Program-made: the position numbers and the translations under genes
Origin: Beijerinckia indica subsp. indica ATCC 9039
Lineage (GTDB): Bacteria; Pseudomonadota; Alphaproteobacteria; Rhizobiales; Beijerinckiaceae
Direction: 5' to 3'
DNA: 64,000 nucleotides
NCBI RefSeq assembly: GCF_000019845.1
Contig: NC_010581.1
Location: forward strand, 4,106,154-4,170,153
Shown here: positions 63,954-64,000 of the stretch, one piece after another
Layout: each line of letters begins with the position of its first letter
Position numbering within the stretch: position 1 is the stretch's first letter
Notes under the pieces: model-generated
Database searches by the model: none
What the model saw: only the letters and a program-made list of their open reading frames with translations
Told to the model about the DNA's origin: nothing

Positions 63954-64000
63954 ATGCAGGGTTTCGCGGCTTACGAGGCCCTTGCCCAGACATTGAGAAT
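63954..64000 (+). CDS. Possible start of a gene running off the window
   Basis: ATG 63954 opens a frame to the right edge (QGFAAYEALAQTLRI). CAGGG lies about ten bases upstream. Too short to identify; may be chance. Confidence 0.3.
   Translation, partial: MQGFAAYEALAQTLR

Noticed and set aside
1-64000. tRNA or rRNA genes
   Set aside because: I looked for T-loop patterns such as GGTTCGAATCC and rRNA landmarks on both strands and saw none.

Overview
The window is from an alphaproteobacterium of the order Hyphomicrobiales, most likely Beijerinckiaceae or a close relative. The evidence is a rhizobial-type che operon order, the rhizobial flagellar order flgB-flgC-fliE-flgG-flgA-flgI-motE-flgH-fliL-fliP, the alphaproteobacterial regulators CpdR and GcrA, ornithine-lipid genes, and a PQQ alcohol dehydrogenase of the lanthanide type. 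The DNA is moderately GC-rich, with many ATGA/GTGA gene overlaps. The genus is an inference; no rRNA or tRNA gene was seen.

Layout. 1-8.6 kb: chemotaxis operon (receptor, cheS-like, cheY1, cheA, cheW, cheR, cheB, cheY2, cheD, cheT-like). 8.7-10.8 kb: divergent olsA and olsB for ornithine lipids. 10.8-15 kb: ggt, moeB and glmM on the minus strand. 15.8-20.3 kb: cpoB-tilS-ftsH, bracketed by two families of palindromic intergenic repeats. 21.3-24.3 kb: a PQQ dehydrogenase with the lanthanide Asp signature, followed by a fusion of a XoxJ-like binding domain and a cytochrome c. 24.4-26.3 kb: a lysophospholipase-like hydrolase and hisN. 26.5-28.05 kb: five tandem small-RNA genes of the suhB/MmgR (alpha-r8) type, each with its own promoter and terminator. 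28-33 kb: N-formylglutamate amidohydrolase, cpdR, a lytic transglycosylase and an AtoE-type transporter. 33.1-40 kb: flagellar operon on the minus strand. 40-53 kb: metabolic and envelope genes (Zn-alcohol dehydrogenase, mutT, argJ, esterase, porin, SCO protein, CobW GTPase, aldo/keto reductase, two hypotheticals) and gcrA. 53.9-57.8 kb: a complete Mla-type lipid transporter (permease, ATPase, MCE protein, lipoprotein). 57.8-64 kb: CDF metal exporter, a frameshifted GT21-type glycosyltransferase, gltX, a DUF2865 protein and a CreA-like protein.

How it fits together. The che and flagellar blocks make one motility system. cpdR, gcrA and a perfect TTAA-N7-TTAA (CtrA-type) site at 43254-43268 touch the CtrA cell-cycle circuit. 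ftsH, mla, ols, cpoB, porin and lytic transglycosylase genes concern the envelope. The dehydrogenase plus fused cytochrome looks like a self-contained periplasmic alcohol-oxidation module.

The most notable items are the five-copy sRNA array, whose copies show compensatory stem changes and differ in a promoter palindrome; the J-G fusion cytochrome; the single-base frameshift in the glycosyltransferase; and three dispersed intergenic repeat families.
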